64,000 nucleotides of DNA from Leguminivora glycinivorella (lineage: Eukaryota > Arthropoda > Insecta > Lepidoptera > Tortricidae). Shown one piece after another: positions 10,392 to 20,700 of the stretch; within the stretch, counting starts at the first letter, position 1, and every line of letters starts with the position of its first letter. The stretch is taken from positions 9,002,501 through 9,066,500 of the forward strand of contig NC_062982.1 in NCBI RefSeq assembly GCF_023078275.1, given 5' to 3'. A model generated the notes under the pieces. The model saw only the letters and a program-made list of their open reading frames with translations, had not been told where the DNA came from and searched no databases. Made by a program: the position numbers and the translations under genes.

Positions 10392-13300
10392 ATGGGAGTA
10401 CTAGGGCTGGTAAAGACGGCTTTCCGCAAGTACCCCTTATTGGCCAACACGAGTATTTACGCTACCTTCTATACGGCAGCGGAGCTATCGCAGCAGACAT
10501 TCAACAAATATAATTCGGTATATTTTAGTCTTAAATCTATTTCGCAGTGCCAGAATGAATAAACTTGGGTAAATGGCAAAGGTATTCAAAGACAACCAAG
10601 TTCTTGAATTAAAAAAAAAAATCTTTGGCACGTGGCAATTGACATAGTAGGTCTGCAAATACTACAGAGTTAAATTTTAACACACTTTATTTTTTTATAA
10701 AACAAAAAGATCGTGGCAGCGGTGGGATTCGAACCCACGCCTCCGAAGAGACTGGTGCCTTAAACCAGCGCCTTAGACCGCTCGGCCACGCTACCGTTGA
10801 CGTGGCTGGCGAATATTGACAAACTTTGCTGTCGCCTGTTACGTCATCGTATTCATGATACGCGGAACGTATGAGGGGAGATAATTATAGCTAGTTGTCT
10901 GTATGAACGATATGTTAGCGTCATGAAATGATTGTGATCAGTTTAATATTACTCTATTTAATAATAAAACGTACATTAATCCTACTTATTTACCTACTTA
11001 TGTGTTAAACCCATGTGTTAGCAACAGTACCACGATATAATAAGTAAGTATAACAACATGCCAATGTTAGTATTTACAAATAATTATATTTCAAACTAAC
11101 CAACCACGCACTACAGTAGCATATATAGCATAGCACCTATAGTTATTTCAAATTGCGCTATACTTTTCTTTATTATATACATATACTAATGAACACAAGT
11201 TAAATTATAATCTATTGAAAATATTTCAACTTGCAATATTATTATTGAAATATTTCAATTTCCAGCCTCAGGCACCAGAGGACTTGGTCACTTTTTCTTT
11301 CATATGTGTAATTTATTTCGGTTTTAATTTATATACATATATCCTGTAACCATAATACGTACTCTATGTAGATGATTTAATAAATAGGAATATAATTTAA
11401 GAATATCTTTTATTTTATTAGAATTCTTGATGAAACTCAGTAACATGATTTTTATATATTTTCAGCCTGAAAAGCCGGAGATAGACTTCAAGGCGGCGTC
11501 GCGTATCGTGGCCGTCGGCACCTGCGTTTACGCGCCTACCTTGTTCTATTGGCAAGTAATTGGCAAATTCTTAGAGATTGCCATTAATTAAATTAGCGTC
11601 ACAGAGTCTAGTCTACAAGTATATATACATATAGATGATATAGACGGTCAACCAAACCTTGGCAATAAAAACCGGCTAAGAGCGTGTCGGGTCACGCTCT
11701 GTGTAGGGTTCCGTAGTTTTTCGTATTTTTCTCAAAAACTACTGAACCTATCAAGTTCAAAACAATTTTTCTAGAAAGTCTTTACAAAGTTCTACTTTGG
11801 TGATTTTTTTCATATTTTTTAAACATATGGTTCAAAAGTTAGAGGGGGGGGACGCACTTTTTTTCCCTTTAGGAGCGATTATTTCCGAAAATCTTAATAT
11901 TATCAAAAAACGATCTTAATAAACCCTTATTCATTTTTAAATACCTATCCAACAATATATCACACGTTGGGGTTGGAATGAAAAAAAATATCAGCCCCCA
12001 CTTTGCATGTAGGGGGGGTACCCTAATACAACATTTTTTTCCATTTTTTATTTTTGCACTTTGTTGGCGTGATTGATATACATATTGGTACCAAATTTCA
12101 GCTTTCTAGTGCTTACGGTTACTGAGATTATCCGCGGACGGACGGACGGACGGACGGACAGACAGACATGGCGAAACTATAAGGGTTCCTAGTTGACTAC
12201 GGAACCCTAAAAAAAGGCAGCAAATTTGAGAAATAAAGGGCTCACCGGCAAATTGACTTTAAGAAGCGCGTTCTTTTCTAAAAAATTGACGTTGGTGGAA
12301 TCATCAACAAGCCATAACACTTAAAAATGTATTGAAAATATAGGACGAAGGTTAAATTCCCATCAAAAATTTGAATTTCGCTGCTGATGAGCGCAACATT
12401 GGCACAACCTCAACTGCGCAGTGGCACTAGTCAAATAGTCGCTCATTGCTTTTGGTAGCTCTAGTGCTGGTAACAAGAGATTAATTGTCACCTTTATTTA
12501 TTTTTAATAAGTAATAGAGTTCATTGAAAATTATGAAGCAATTGAGTGAGTAAAGCTGACGAACACAATTATGATGCCGATGACCTCAAAAGATGCTAGG
12601 TGTAGGGTAGACTACACGAGTGTAACGTTAGCGATATAATTAGTTATGAATATATTTTTTCTACTCGTCGACTGTAATCTGTCAATTAGGACACCACGTA
12701 CTAAACTATAAGTGCTAACTTTTCAGTGTTGGATACTCTATGGCAGCTCCAACTCAACTATAATAATCTCATTATAGTTGACTTTTAGTTAACTGTGATA
12801 ATTTCAAAAATAGAACTTCATACAATTTCTATACTAATTTGGGATACCTGGCAAATTTGTCGGCATCTGAAACACATTTTTTTTTATCTGTCGCGTTATC
12901 GGCCAATCAGAGACGGTTATTACAAACAATTGGTTGCTAGGTAATTCGATGTTGATACAACGGTGAACAACGCTATTAACATTAATTTTAACTTCTATGA
13001 ATGATGATATTTCCGTCCATTGATGATGAAGATGATGACTCGTAGAAAAAGTATTGTATACAATAGTGATATAATTAAGCTTTTCACTCTCGTACCGTAC
13101 TATTAGGCCACTCAGCAAAGCTTCGTGGCCTAAACATGGTACTCGACTGAAAAGCTTTGTATTATATCACGATTGTATAAAATACTATTTTTACTTTTCT
13201 GTATTTTACAGGTATAAATTCTTAGACTCGAAGTTTGTGGGTAAATCGATGAAGACAGTGATCACGAAGGTGGCGATCGACCAGTTCACAATGACCCCGT

Positions 13301-16183
13301 TTTTGCTAGCTAGCTTTTATGTCAGTAAGTATTGACTGCTAGAGCCTGGCTAATGAAAGTTGAATCCAACCGGCGTATCATGCTTCCAATTTTATCACTT
13401 ATCCACGTCGATAAGACAACGGTCACTCTCACACTGACATACTTGCCAAAGCATGACGGATGCTTTATCCACGTGGACAAGTGATAAAATTGGATAATAC
13501 GCCGGCTGTAGTTTTTTAAACGGCAACATATTCCTTGTCATCTGTCAGTGACACTGTCACTTTGACGAATTTCGGATTTTAATTTCGGATTTAAAAAGTC
13601 AAAAGTCTTCACCTCGACATTGGCAGATTTTTTTTTTTTATAGGTACTACGTCGGTTGCAAACAAGTATACGGTCCGCCTGATGTAAAGCGGTCACCGTA
13701 ACCTATGGACGCCTGCAACTCAAACAGTGTCACATGCGCGTTGCCACCCCATTAGAAACTTGTACACTCCCTTTTGCCGTGTTAAGTACACAGCAAAAAG
13801 GAGTGTACAAGTTCCAAGGAGGGTTCGGGTTGCCGACGACTCAAAGGACAATAGACGGAACAAGTTAGTTCCGTAAGTCCTCCCATCATCAGCACACCGC
13901 ACCCTCGTTGAGCTCTGGCAGCCTTACTCACCGGCAGGAACACAACACTATGAGTAGGGTCTAGTGCTATTTGGCTGCGGTCTTCTGTAAGGCGGAATTC
14001 ACTTTGCTTAAATTAGCGAGGACTGAAAGCCATGACGGAGAAAAAAAAAGTTAACAGTAGGTACCTAGTAAAGTAATCTATAAATAATAATTAATAAAAC
14101 AGCAAAAACTAGTAGAATAAGTGCTGAAAATAAATTAGAAATAATAAAGAACCGGCCAAGAGTTTCCCTAATAAAACATTTTTTTCCATTTTTTATTTTT
14201 GCACTTTGTCGGCGTGATTGAAATACATATTGGTACCAAATTTCAGCTTTCTAGTGCTAACGGTTACTGAGATCAGCGGACGGACGGACGGACGGACGGA
14301 CGGACGGACGGACGGACGGACAGACAGACAGACATGGCGAAACTATAAGGGTTCCTATTGACTACGGAACCCTAAAAACCGGCCAAGTGCGAGTTGTACT
14401 GTAGGTACTCGCGTTGCAAGGGTTCCGTACACTAGGTACAAGAAGGGTTTAACCTCCTCCTTTTTAGTAGGAACTTAAGTCATTTTTGCGAATAATCGAT
14501 ATTTTGAACAAAACGAAACAGAAATGAGTTTATATGTAATATTCAAATGCGCTCACACAATTTCAAGAGATTTGGTAACTCCTTGCAGCGGCAGTGAGTG
14601 AAATTCGTAATATGGTTTTTTTTTTTCTTTTAAGTCCGACTTACGCTTTACTGTAGATTTCTAATAGGTTTTCCTGTAATCTATAAATTGAAAACTATCT
14701 CGTGTATTTTTTGAAAATTTTACGCTTAGTAGTTTCGGAGAAAAGGGGGGGGGGAGGAATGGTCATTTTTTGTCTATTTTCTTAAATTACTTGAAAATTA
14801 CTTGACTTAAAATTATTAAAAAAAATATTTTTGAAATACTTATAAAAAGCTCTTTCATTTGATATGTAACACAATATAGTTCTGAAAACTTTGATTTTTA
14901 ATTTTCACTTTTACCCCCCAAAAGTGGCCCCTATAATTGAATTTTCTTAACGTAAATTACATGTCCGTCTTTGGGTCACAGGTTTACATATGTGTGCCAA
15001 ATTTCAAGTTAATCGGTTCGGTAGTTTCGGAGAAAATTGGCTGTGACAACGGACAGACAGACACACGAGATATCCTTGGGTTCCGTTTTTCCTTTTTGTG
15101 GTACGGAACCCTAAAAAGTGAATCCATGTAATCAATGAGTTGCCTTATCCAATTTTTTTGAAATTGCCACGTTTTTGCGGGTTTAACTTTCATTAGCCAG
15201 ACTACACTCCCTAAGAAAGCTCTAATAATATTCAAATAACTATATTGATAGTATTGACGTAGGTACTGTGAATACTATCAATATACCTACCTCTTGGGAA
15301 ATACCTATTCCCAATAATCCTAATAAAGTAATAAATATCAAAGCGGCAAAATCTGGCAGTTGGTGAAATTATTTAAATTAAAATACTTACTTTTTACACG
15401 ACTGCCCCAAAAAAAGAGTGTATTGTTTTGTGTGTATCATGTGTATGTGTTGAGTACAGGTAGGTCATTAGGTATAGGTAGGTATTTAATATAGAGATTA
15501 TACTTGCGTGTAACCGGCAATAAAAAGCTTTTTTTCTCAAACATGCAATGAAATATTGTCTCTACGTTCCTTAAAATGGGCTGGGAAGTATCGCTTTTTG
15601 GGCGCAACAACTCGAGAGGACTGTAAAGGGATTTCATATTATTTTTTAGGCCTAGGCCTGCAAAGTAACTTTTTTTTATAAAATATTGTCCTTTAGAGCA
15701 TTTTTTTTTATTTCATTGTATGTTTGAGAAAAGCTCTATACATGCCTCGGCGTGGCGTGTATCCCTATATACCCACTTGGCCGGAAATCCTCATTTTCCC
15801 GGCCTCTGATGTAATGTACTATTTATCCATGGACGATTTGAGATTGTTACAAATCTTGTAAAGTGAAATCGCTAAATTTAGTTCGCTCTAAGTACAAAAA
15901 GTCACTATGTACTTTTACAATAAGTTATTTTGTGTTCTTTCCTATTTCAGTTCTTGGCTACTTAGAAGGCAGAGAAAGCGTCTTCGACGAGCTAAAAGAA
16001 AAGTACTGGAAGACTTTCGTCGCCAACCAATGTTTCTGGATTCCTGGACAGACAATCAACTTTTACTTTATGCCTCCCAGTCTAAGGATAGTCTACATTT
16101 CTTCAGCTTCCTTCATTTGGATCAACGTGCTTTGCTTTATTAAAAGGCAAAAAATGACTACTGACACTCAGAAGGAGCTATAA
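10392..16183 (+). CDS. Mpv17/PMP22 family membrane protein (mpv17-like), four coding exons
   Basis: Coding exons are 10392-10517, 11466-11551, 13212-13324 and 15951-16183, totalling 558 nt (185 aa plus stop) with phases that join exactly. Family members are four-helix membrane proteins of mitochondria or peroxisomes, about 170-200 aa long, linked to membrane permeability and mtDNA maintenance. The protein opens MGVLGLVKTAFRKYP. Near the end it has the family signature FWIPGQTINF (residues 137-146), preceded by an acidic-basic stretch EGRESVFDELKEKYWKTF, and a last hydrophobic segment before a lysine-rich tail. Intron 2 uses a GC donor (GCAAGT at 11552), the only choice that keeps the frame. 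An acceptor at 10378-10379 just before the ATG (GCGCCATGG) implies an upstream 5' UTR exon that I could not place. Introns hold a tRNA gene and nested repeats. Closer to Mpv17-like than to PXMP2, but the exact paralogue is not certain. Confidence 0.9.
10714..10795 (-). tRNA. tRNA-Leu (AAG)
   Basis: The minus strand folds as an 82-nt tRNA. GGTAGCG pairs with CGCTGCC (one G-U). The anticodon stem CTGGT/ACCAG closes the loop TTAAGGC, giving anticodon AAG. A long variable arm is present, as in leucine tRNAs, and the T-loop is GGTTCGAATCC. The A box reads TGGCCGAGCGG. A T-run follows 3' on the minus strand (near 10700), suitable as a Pol III terminator. It lies in intron 1 of the Mpv17-like gene, on the opposite strand. 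Confidence 0.95.
11668..12215 (+). mobile_element. AGGGTTCCGTA/TACGGAACCCT repeat, copy 1
   Basis: The left end is ACCGGCTAAGAGCGTGTCGG followed by AGGGTTCCGTAG; the right end is CTACGGAACCCTAAAAA. A (GGAC)n run and GACAGACATGGCGAAACTAT precede the right end, as usual in this widespread lepidopteran repeat. It lies in intron 2 of the Mpv17-like gene and is not coding. Confidence 0.7.
12216..13045. other. Intron 2 remainder with no recognisable gene
   Basis: About 830 bp of AT-rich intronic DNA. I see no coding frame with splice sites and no clear repeat structure. The 94-codon minus frame at 12834-13118 runs into a foldback repeat and is not supported. Confidence 0.4.
13046..13192. mobile_element. 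Imperfect foldback (MITE-like) repeat
   Basis: The left arm AAAAAGTATTGTATACAATAGTGATATAATT... pairs with a right arm ending TATATCACGATTGTATAAAATACTATTTTT. Arms are about 50 bp around a loop containing AGGCCACTCAGCAAAGCTTCGTGGCCT. It ends 9 bp before the polypyrimidine tract of Mpv17-like exon 3. Confidence 0.55.
13372..13505. mobile_element. Small palindromic MITE nested in the split MITE
   Basis: CCGGCGTAT at the left is mirrored by ATACGCCGG at the right. Inside, CCAATTTTATCACTTATCCACG is mirrored by CGTGGACAAGTGATAAAATTGG. About 130 bp, no coding capacity. Confidence 0.55.
13640..14035. repeat. Common lepidopteran interspersed repeat (retroelement-like)
   Basis: The stretch TACTACGTCGGTTGCAAACA...GGTCCGCCTGATGTAAAGCGG...CCTATGGACGCCTGCAACTC is a familiar high-copy lepidopteran sequence with GC content unlike its surroundings. 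The 60-codon minus frame inside it is not a gene. The family is not named with confidence. Confidence 0.45.
14150..14380 (+). mobile_element. AGGGTTCCGTA-family repeat, 5'-truncated copy 2
   Basis: It shares the block from ACATTTTTTTCCATTTTTTA through GACAGACATGGCGAAACTAT to ACTACGGAACCCTAAAAA with copy 1. A run of about ten GGAC units lies near 14278-14322. Confidence 0.6.
14381..15115 (+). mobile_element. AGGGTTCCG-family repeat, copy 3 (longer subfamily)
   Basis: It begins AACCGGCCAAGTGCGAGTTG and AAGGGTTCCGTAC, and ends GTGGTACGGAACCCTAAAAAG. A GACAGACAGACACACGAGAT run comes before the end. It abuts copy 2 directly, suggesting one landed at the end of the other. The frames at 14937-15131 and 14984-15235 lie within it and are not genes. 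Confidence 0.6.
15252..15284. repeat. Short perfect inverted repeat
   Basis: TATATTGATAGTATT and AATACTATCAATATA, about 15 bp each, flank a loop of about 15 bp. No transcript evidence. Confidence 0.4.
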
Positions 16184-16201
16184 AAAGAAAAAAGCAGGAT
16201 T

Positions 16202-16360
16202 ACAAATGGCGGCACGTAACTTTAGCGCTGAGTGAAATGCGGAGGGGATAGCTGCGCATGGGGATATAGCCTTCGCTCCCTGTAATCGCCAGAGATACTT
16301 GTTTTTGAGTTCTGCGCAATAACGGTCAGTGCTAAAGTTACGTACGTTGCCGCTACTTGT
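16202..16360. mobile_element. Short TIR MITE in the 3' region of the Mpv17-like gene
   Basis: ACAAATGGCGGCACGTAACTTTAGC at the left is mirrored, with a few mismatches, by GCTAAAGTTACGTACGTTGCCGCTACTTGT at the right. It starts about 18 bp after the stop codon, so it probably forms part of the 3' UTR. Possible poly(A) signals (AATAAA) occur near 16371 and 16444. Confidence 0.55.
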
Positions 16361-17460
16361 ATCTTGTTAGAAATAAATAGTAAGATAAAGAAGAATTACT
16401 GGAAGACATTCCCTATCAAACTAGAAGTAGTGAAAAGGATGAAAAATAAATGAAAGGGAAAGTTTGAAAAAAAAAAAAACATCGATTGTAGGGATAGTTA
16501 GTATAATACTGGAAATGTTTCTGACATTTTTGCTCTGTTAGAAAGCAACATGTCTGACCAATGAAATATTAAAAAATAAATTACTAATAATTATCCCAGC
16601 TATGTGGTCTTTGAAGAGGACGCTACTGATAGGAATTTAATTAAATATATGTAACTAATAATATCTTCCCAGTTTATGTAGTAGGGTCTAGTTTAATAGT
16701 GTTAAAAGTATTATACGTAATATTATACAGTGTAATATAAAATTAGACTTCTATTACAAAAGCGAGTTTATTATTCCGCCGTTTCCATATTTCCATGATA
16801 ATCTCCCTTCAAATTTAAGAGCGCTATGACAAAAAAAGGCGATATATTGTAAAATGCACAATATTTATCGACAAAATTGTACACTTTACTCATACTAAAA
16901 GACAGTAAAAGTACTTGTTTCAGTTAGAACATCTTATTAACTGTCGGTTAATTAAAAAACATATGGAAGAAAAAGCTTTTCCAATTAGTAATGATTTTTT
17001 TTCTGATGCTCGTTTAGAAAAAACCGCGTGAAGCACAGATTTCGGAGCTCTTATTATGTACAATTTGATAAGCTCACTCCCATAAATGCGGTAAATTTAA
17101 GTTCCTAATATCTTGTATTTTAGTCCCATTAAACAATATTTATCATTTAATACTTTGTAATTGAGAAATTAAAAGTAAAAGAAACTCAATTTTGTCTTGA
17201 AAATACATCGAAACAAGTGATCATTTCTCCGAAAATCTACATGTTATCGAAGTTATTTTAGTATATAAATAATCTGCACAATCTGCTAAAAAAAAAAAAA
17301 AAAAAATTAAAATTTGAACTGTTTATTTCAGTCATTTTTTATACAAACAAAACTCTTAATCTATTATTATTTAGATTCTAATTGAGTTAGGTCTAATTGA
17401 GATCATGCATTACATTACAGTTTAAAAGTTAGTATTATATAATATACTTACATTTTAACT
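16361..17460. other. AT-rich intergenic DNA downstream of the Mpv17-like gene
   Basis: It includes possible poly(A) signals near 16371 and 16444 and an A-run of about 19 near 17290. No coding frame with domain or splice support was seen. Confidence 0.4.
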
Positions 17461-17466
17461 ACATTT

Positions 17467-17740
17467 ATGTCAATTCAGAGATTAGGTAAATTGTTCAACA
17501 ACATACTTTTATATGACTTTACTATTTGCTTATCTGTTCTATTTTCTATGATTGAATCATATGGAAATCTATTCAAAGCACGTGGCAAGGCACTTGTCCA
17601 TACTCTTTTGCCATACTCATTTGTGCTGGTTGGTAATGCAAAAGTTGGAATATTAGCTAAATTTCTCAGGTTTTCTGGTCTGCTTCTTTTAGTTAATTCA
17701 GGAAGTTAAATTGCTGTTATCCATTTGTCGTTATAATATT
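17467..17740 (-). pseudogene. Possible non-LTR retroelement C-terminal fragment
   Basis: On the minus strand a frame reads NLRNLANIPTFALPTSTNEY and continues with GKRVWTSALPRALNRFP, ending at a stop near 17467. The pattern of a basic/hydrophobic tail with ALPRALNRFP resembles the ends of retroelement ORFs, but no reverse transcriptase core is present. The plus-strand 80-codon frame is its shadow. Identity is a guess. Confidence 0.3.
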
Positions 17741-17769
17741 GTATAATGATTTTTTGGCAATTTTTTGAA

Positions 17770-17970
17770 AACTAGCCTTCCTGTCGCTATTTTACCGGTG
17801 ACGGACGCTCGCGATTTCAGTACCGCGTCGGAGCTCGTGAAGGTAAGACGTATGTCGCTCCGCTCTCCGAATTTTGATTGCGAACGACGAGAATATTTAT
17901 CGTTGTGTGGGTCGGACGCCTTGTTTATACACGGGCTATCCTCGCATTGTGTGTGTAAACAGCGACCAAC
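17770..17970 (+). promoter_or_regulatory. CpG-rich block with a consensus splice donor
   Basis: About 200 bp unusually rich in CG dinucleotides within AT-rich DNA. It contains GAGCTCGTGAAG followed by GTAAGA near 17841. It could be a promoter and untranslated first exon, for example for the acyltransferase gene downstream, but the satellite array lies between. The open frame at 17765-17992 has no recognisable domain. Confidence 0.3.
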
Positions 17971-18099
17971 GAATTTGATCCTAGATCCGTAAATATTTGC
18001 TTTTGTAATATTTTGTTATGTTTGAATGTTAAAGTATTACAACGTTATGATGATAAATATTTATGTCAAAATTACAATACGGTCAAGATGATAAGACAC

Positions 18100-19509
18100 A
18101 TCAAGATGGTACTCGGGATCTGATGATGGAGCCAGAAGGTGGTCACCAGTACCAGTGAACCATGTAAGTAAACCACATCGTGTTAAGGCTCGTTGAGTTC
18201 GTCTCAACAAGACCTTTGACAAGAGGTGGTACTCAGGGTTTGATGATGGAGCCAGATGGTGATCACCAGTACCAATGAACCATATGACTAAACCACTTCG
18301 TGTTTAGGCTCAATGGGATCGTCTCAATAAGACCTTTGACAAGAGCTGGTACTCAGGGTCTGAAAATGGAGCCAGATGGTGGTCACCAGTACCAATGAAC
18401 CGTATGACTAAACCACTTCGTGTTTAGGCTCATTGGAATCGTCTCAACAAGACCTTTGACAAGAGGTGGTACTCAGGGTTTGATGATGGAGCCAGATGGT
18501 GGTCACCAGTACCAATAAACCATATGACTAACCACTTCGTGTTTAGGCTCATTGGGTTCACCTCAATAAGACCTTTGACAAGAGGTGGTACTCAGGGTCT
18601 GATGATGAGGCCAGATGGTGGTCACCAGTACCAATGAACCATGGAACTGAGCCACTTCGTGTGTAGGCTCGTTGGACTCGTCTCAACAAGACCTTTGACA
18701 AGAGGTGGTACTCAGGGTCTGACGATGGAGACAGATGGTGGTCACCAGTACCAATGAACCATATGACTAAACCACTTCGTGTTTAGGCTCATTGGGTTCA
18801 CCTCAATAAGACCTTTAACAAGAGGTGTTACTCAGGGTCTGATGATGGGGCCAGATGGTGGTCACCAGTACCAATGAACCATGGAACTAAATCACTTCGT
18901 GTTTAGGCTCTTGGGTTCATCTCAATAAGACCTTTAACAAGAGGTGGTACTCAGGGTCTGATGATGGAGCCAGATGGTGATCACCAGTACCAATGTACCA
19001 TATGACTAAACCACTTCGTGTTTAGGCTCAATGGGGTCATCTCAATAAGACCTTTGACAAGAGGTGGTACTCAGGGTCTGATGATGGCCAGATGGTGGTC
19101 ACCAGTACCAATGAACCATGGAACTAAACCCCTTCGTATGTAGGCTCATTGGAATCGTCTCAACAAGACCTTCCACAAGAGGTGGTACTCAGGGTCTGAT
19201 GATGGACTCAGATGGTGGTCACCAGTACCAATGAACCATATGACTAAACCACATCGTGTTTAAGCTCATTGGAATCGTCTCAATAAGACCTTTGACAAGA
19301 GGTGGTACTCAGGGTCTGATGATGGAGCCAGATGGTGGTCACTAGTACCAGTGATCCATGTAACTAAACCATTTAGTAATCAGGCTCATTGGGTTCTTAC
19401 TTCTTCTCAACAAAACCTTTGACAAGAGGTGGTACTGAGGGTCTGATGATGGAGCCAGATGGTTGTCACCGGTACCAATGAACCCATGTAACTGAACCAC
19501 TTCGTGTTT
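18100..19509 (+). repeat. 120-bp satellite array, forward arm (about 12 units)
   Basis: The landmark GGTACTCAGGGTCTGATGAT recurs at about 18108, 18228, 18348, 18468, 18587, 18707, 18827, 18946, 19066, 19183, 19303 and 19431, so the period is 120 bp with small indels. Each unit also holds GGTGGTCACCAGTACCAATG and GACCTTTGACAAGAGGTGGT. Stops interrupt every frame, so it is not a coding repeat. Confidence 0.95.
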
Positions 19510-19544
19510 TTTATGTTATTCACATAATATGCGAGTTGATTTTT

Positions 19545-20070
19545 TGGTGACCACCATCTCTCTCCATCACCAGACCCTGAGTACCACCTCTTGTCAAAGG
19601 TCTTGTTGAGACAAACCCAATGAGCCTAAACACGAATCGGTTTATTCATATGGTTCATTGGTACTGGTGACCACCATCTGTCTCCATCATCAGACCCTGA
19701 GTACCACCTCTTGTCAAAGGTCTTGTTGAGACGATTCCAATGAGCCTACACACGAAGTGGTTTAGTTCCATGGTTCATCGGTACTGGTGACCACCATCTG
19801 GCTCCATCATCAGACCCTGAGTACCACCTCTTGTCAAAGGTCTTATTGAGACGACCCCATTGAGTCTAAACACGAAGTGGTTCAGTCATATGGTTCATTT
19901 GTACTGGTGACCACCATCTGTCTCGATCATCAGACCCTGAGTACCACCTCTTGTCAAAGGTCTTGTTGAGATGAACCCAACGAGCCTAAACACGAAGTGG
20001 TTTAGTTACATGGTTCATTGGTACAGGTGACCACCATCTGACTCCATCATCAGACCCTGAGTACCACCTT
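19545..20070 (-). repeat. 120-bp satellite array, inverted arm (about 4.5 units)
   Basis: The same unit occurs in reverse complement, with CAGACCCTGAGTACCACC recurring exactly every 120 bp near 19570, 19690, 19810, 19930 and 20050. A 35-bp unrelated spacer (19510-19544) separates it from the forward arm. The array ends at GAAGTAATTAG. Confidence 0.95.
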
Positions 20071-20339
20071 GAAGTAATTAGAATTGTATTTGACTTATCA
20101 TCATATTAATATATACTTTACTCTAATACTTATCATATAACAAAAGCAAATATTTGGAATGGGATCTACTTAAATATGATCACAGTTTATAATTATTACT
20201 TTAAATATTTAAATAAATTTTAACATAATTAATATTATTTTGCGCTATATTCCAGTATTTTCGTACAAAATAATGTTTAAAAAATAAAAGTTTGTATCGA
20301 GATAGTAGATTGTGGTTGTTATCAAAATTCCATAGGAAG
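20071..20339. other. AT-rich spacer between satellite and acyltransferase promoter
   Basis: Nothing recognisable apart from AT-rich sequence. Confidence 0.4.
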
Positions 20340-20700
20340 GATCAAAATTGTTTTGTCTATTATTGTAGTGCGAGCGAGTGATAAGACGTGCTAGAAAGGG
20401 TCGGCATATTGGGCTCGCGCGGCGGGTAAAATACCTAATTTCGCCCGACGCCGAAATGTTATAACGCTCTTAACGTATGTAATGTAACAATTACGAAATA
20501 GTACATCATATTGCACAATATTACTTGTATATAATTCGCATAATTAAATCAACACGGTGAGTACTAATATCTTTGCAAGTATGGCTTCCCATAGTTTACA
20601 TGTTTGCGAATCAATAGTGCTCTTTCAGTAGTCTGCGATGTCTTGAAGAATCGCAGGCGACATTCATTTCCTTGATAACTCATTATAGTTTCTAAAGTGT
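20340..20700 (+). promoter_or_regulatory. Promoter/5' UTR region of the acyltransferase gene
   Basis: A CG-richer block at about 20365-20470 is followed by a sequence ending AACACG and a consensus donor GTGAGT at 20557. A plausible acceptor (CATTATAG, ending 20688) then leads into TTTCTAAAGTGTATGTACAACATGG. This would give an untranslated first exon ending at 20556 and a second exon starting at 20689. The transcription start is not resolved. Confidence 0.4.

Larger units (their letters stand above)
13338..15206. mobile_element. MITE (TIR AGTCTGGCTAATGAAAGTTGA) split by later insertions
   Basis: The two ends, GAGCCTGGCTAATGAAAGTTGA at about 13342 and TTTAACTTTCATTAGCCAGACT ending about 15202, and blocks at about 13540-13600, 14048-14150 and 15117-15205, match the intact 295-bp copy at 32211-32505. 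Between them sit a small palindrome (13372-13505), a retroelement-like repeat (about 13630-14035) and two AGGGTTCCG-family repeats (14150-14380, 14380-15115). The host copy is therefore the oldest. It starts 13 bp after the exon 3 donor of the Mpv17-like gene. Confidence 0.65.
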
